This document shows positions 5,982 through 7,642 of a stretch of DNA of 7,642 bases, piece after piece. The DNA is taken from assembly GCA_938074585.1 (NCBI GenBank), contig CALJEW010000043.1, positions 1-7,642 of the forward strand, written 5' to 3'. Each line of letters begins with the position of its first letter. Positions within the stretch are counted from its first letter, which is position 1. Both the position numbers and the translations under genes were made by a program. The stretch is from an uncultured Rhodospirillales bacterium. GTDB taxonomy: Bacteria; Pseudomonadota; Alphaproteobacteria; Rhodospirillales; Casp-alpha2. The notes beneath the pieces are model-generated. The model was not told the origin of the DNA. It saw only the letters and a program-made list of their open reading frames with translations, and ran no database searches.

Positions 5982-6713
5982 ATGCACCATAAAGAACACC
6001 GAGTAGATTTAGCAGCAGCTCTCAGATGGGCTGTGCGTATGGGATGGCAATCAGGTATTTGCAATCATTTCAGCTTAGCCGTTGATCAAGATGGAGACGC
6101 GCCGGCCGGTGTTTTAATCAATCCACAAGGATATCATTGGTCTGAACTCACCGCCTCATCACTACTGTTGATGAATTACGAAGGTGAAGTGATTGAAGGC
6201 GATGGCGTTGTTGAGCCAACAGCTTTCTTTATCCATATGGCGATCCATAGCCGGGTACCAACAGCCAAATGTGTGCTTCATGCTCACCCGCCCTACTCAA
6301 CCGCAATCATGTCGACGGAAAACGGGCGGATTATGAATTGCAACCAAGATAGCTTACGCTTTCATCGCCGCATTGCTTATGACGACGATTTTGGTGGTGC
6401 GGCAGATGACGAGAACGAAGGCAACCGCATTGCAGGTGCATTGGGCAACAAACAAATTATGCTAATGGCGCACCATGGCATTACAGTAACCGGGGCAACA
6501 ACAGCCAAAGCCTTAGACGATTTTTACTATCTTGAGGTTGCGGCTAAAGTCCAAGTCTTAGCACAATCAACGGGCCAGCCTTTGAAAATCATGGACGAAG
6601 CAACTGCCGATGAGCTGGCCCCCCCGATCCAGGCTGAAGAAGACCAAATGATTGGTCACTTCGCCTCAATCAAAAGGATACTGGATAAAGAAGAGCCGGA
6701 ATATCGGACTTAA
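5982..6713 (+). CDS. Class II aldolase/adducin family protein
   Basis: A 243-residue cytoplasmic protein of the class II aldolase/adducin N-terminal family, whose zinc enzymes cleave or decarboxylate sugar phosphates and hydroxy/oxo acids (fuculose-phosphate aldolase, ribulose-5-phosphate epimerase and others). The zinc site is visible: His100-x-His102 in VLHAHPPYSTA and a third His165 in MAHHGITVTG. Glu78 in VVEPTAFFIH stands where aldolases have a catalytic acid, but the usual PSSE is replaced by an EPTAFFIH form, as in adducin-like members, so the reaction is not predictable. INPQGYHWSEL (46-56) resembles the conserved 'tPsG...' segment. The start is supported by AAGGA 7 bases upstream, and the gene follows the FAD oxidoreductase by 4 bases, a clear operon. 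The gene ends in a stop shared with the convergent dehydrogenase. The substrate is unknown; the context suggests a hydroxyacid. Confidence 0.88.
   Translation: MHHKEHRVDLAAALRWAVRMGWQSGICNHFSLAVDQDGDAPAGVLINPQGYHWSELTASSLLLMNYEGEVIEGDGVVEPTAFFIHMAIHSRVPTAKCVLHAHPPYSTAIMSTENGRIMNCNQDSLRFHRRIAYDDDFGGAADDENEGNRIAGALGNKQIMLMAHHGITVTGATTAKALDDFYYLEVAAKVQVLAQSTGQPLKIMDEATADELAPPIQAEEDQMIGHFASIKRILDKEEPEYRT
6710..6713. other. Shared TTAA: overlapping stop codons of convergent genes
   Basis: TTAA gives TAA on both strands, ending the aldolase (6711-6713, plus) and the dehydrogenase (6712-6710, minus). There is no room for a terminator between the coding regions, so each transcript must extend into its neighbour as antisense, or end inside it. 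Confidence 0.9.
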
Positions 6714-7642
6714 TCGATAACCGCACGCCCCGTAATCGCTTTAAATCGTTCTGAGTACTTGGCCCATACATCCGGGTTTTTGAAACGTGGCGGGCGCTTT
6801 CCGGCCCAGATATCTACCCATTGATCGGCTGCCCATTTGCCCATATTAAACAGGCAATCGGTGGTTATGCCTGCGTTATGCGGAGTGGCAATCACGTTAT
6901 CATATCCAATGAGTGGGTGATCATGGGCTGCGGGTTCCGCCATGAACACATCCAAACCAGCTCCGGCAATTTGGTTATTGGCAATTGCGCTTTCTAAAGC
7001 CACCTCATCATGAATTCCGCCACGCGCTGTTTGAATAAAAAATGCGCTTGGTTTCATCGCATTATACTGCTTGGCACCAATCATGTCAGCGCTGTCATCT
7101 GTGAGTGGGCAATGAACGGTTACAAAATCAGAGGATTTGCACAATTCTTCAAGGCTAACCGACTTTGCTCCTCGTTCAGCAAAATCGGCATTGGTCAAAT
7201 ACGGATCGTAAGCAATTATGTTCATCGAAAACACTTTGGCAATTTCAGAAACCCGGCGGCCAATTTTGCCAAGTCCAACAATGCCTAACGTCCGTCCGGT
7301 TAATTCAGCGCCTGTGTATGTCCAACGCGACCAATCGCGGCCATCGCGCAAAGTTGCGCGATCGGATTGGTTGATTTTCTTGCTTAAGTTAAGCATCAAT
7401 CCAATGGCATGCTGAGCAACAGATTCTGCATTGGCTCCCGTTTGATTGACAACCAAAATACCTGCTTCGGTGCAGACATCCACATCAACCATGTCATAAC
7501 CAGCGCCTGAAACAGATACAGCCAACAAATTTGGGCACCGCTTGACCATATCGCGCCTTGGATAAAACAACTTTTCCGTTTCGGTAGAAGGTAAAGCCTG
7601 ATAGGCATGGGCTTTCTCGAAAGCTTTCCAATTGATTTCAGG
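6710..7642 (-). CDS. D-isomer specific 2-hydroxyacid dehydrogenase, partial (N-terminus beyond window)
   Basis: An NAD-dependent dehydrogenase of the D-2-hydroxyacid family (phosphoglycerate, glycerate, hydroxypyruvate and related enzymes). The frame is open to the window edge: 310 residues are visible, with no stop and no ATG or GTG in the first 24 codons. PEINWKAFEKAHAYQALPST reads as the family's N-terminal region, so perhaps only a few tens of residues are missing. A TTG at 7570 is not the real start. Seen, counted from the visible first residue: VSGAGYDMVDVDVCTEAG near 44-61; Rossmann GLGKIG (123-128) with Asp146 in AYDP favouring NAD; catalytic Arg207 in TARGGIH, Glu236 in FMAEPA and His255 in TPHNAGI, so the triad is complete. 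It converges on the aldolase gene and overlaps it by 4 bases. The substrate is not predictable; serine synthesis is less likely because no ACT domain follows. Confidence 0.9.
   Translation of the reverse strand, partial: PEINWKAFEKAHAYQALPSTETEKLFYPRRDMVKRCPNLLAVSVSGAGYDMVDVDVCTEAGILVVNQTGANAESVAQHAIGLMLNLSKKINQSDRATLRDGRDWSRWTYTGAELTGRTLGIVGLGKIGRRVSEIAKVFSMNIIAYDPYLTNADFAERGAKSVSLEELCKSSDFVTVHCPLTDDSADMIGAKQYNAMKPSAFFIQTARGGIHDEVALESAIANNQIAGAGLDVFMAEPAAHDHPLIGYDNVIATPHNAGITTDCLFNMGKWAADQWVDIWAGKRPPRFKNPDVWAKYSERFKAITGRAVID

Noticed and set aside
7396..7608. Minus-strand 70-codon frame in another register near the right edge
   Set aside because: It overlaps the D-2-hydroxyacid dehydrogenase, whose frame runs uninterrupted to the window edge with family motifs.

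Overview
The window looks like a piece of an alphaproteobacterial chromosome of moderate, rather AT-leaning base composition. The main reason is the run djlA-like gene, ampD-like gene, then a bacterial type A RNase P RNA gene (rnpB), all on the minus strand. This is a neighbourhood I associate with Alphaproteobacteria. The DUF3750 protein and the protein similarities I recall point the same way. A finer placement is not possible by eye.

Left end (1-1003, plus strand). A decayed MmcQ/YjbR-family gene fills about 43-393. Its reading frame can be rebuilt almost end to end, but it has lost its start codon (ATA), carries two compensating single-base indels and has an in-frame TAG. Behind it is an intact AhpD-like carboxymuconolactone decarboxylase family gene (422-1003) with a good ribosome binding site.

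Middle block (1158-4808, minus strand). Read in the direction of transcription: a bile acid:sodium symporter-like transporter, a DUF3750 protein (TTG start), a TerB/J-domain DjlA-like co-chaperone, an AmpD-type N-acetylmuramoyl-L-alanine amidase with a C-terminal peptidoglycan-binding-like domain (TTG start), then rnpB. Gaps between the protein genes are 12, 47 and 21 bases, so they probably form one operon. rnpB has its own recognisable promoter just behind ampD and converges on the AhpD-like gene. Two proteins (amidase, J-protein) suggest envelope and proteostasis housekeeping; the roles of the transporter and the DUF3750 protein are unknown.

Right block (4862-7642). A 53-base divergent spacer separates the transporter from a plus-strand pair: an L-2-hydroxyglutarate oxidase-like FAD enzyme and, 4 bases later, a class II aldolase/adducin-family protein. 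A minus-strand D-2-hydroxyacid dehydrogenase, cut by the window edge, converges on them. Its stop codon and the aldolase stop codon share the same four bases, TTAA. All three enzymes belong to families that act on hydroxy- or oxo-acids, so they may form a small catabolic or metabolite-repair group; the substrate is not evident.

I see no mobile element, CRISPR array, tRNA or defence system, and no convincing novel multi-gene system. The most notable items are the readable pseudogene, a large AT-rich hairpin inside rnpB, and the same-frame djlA/ampD junction.
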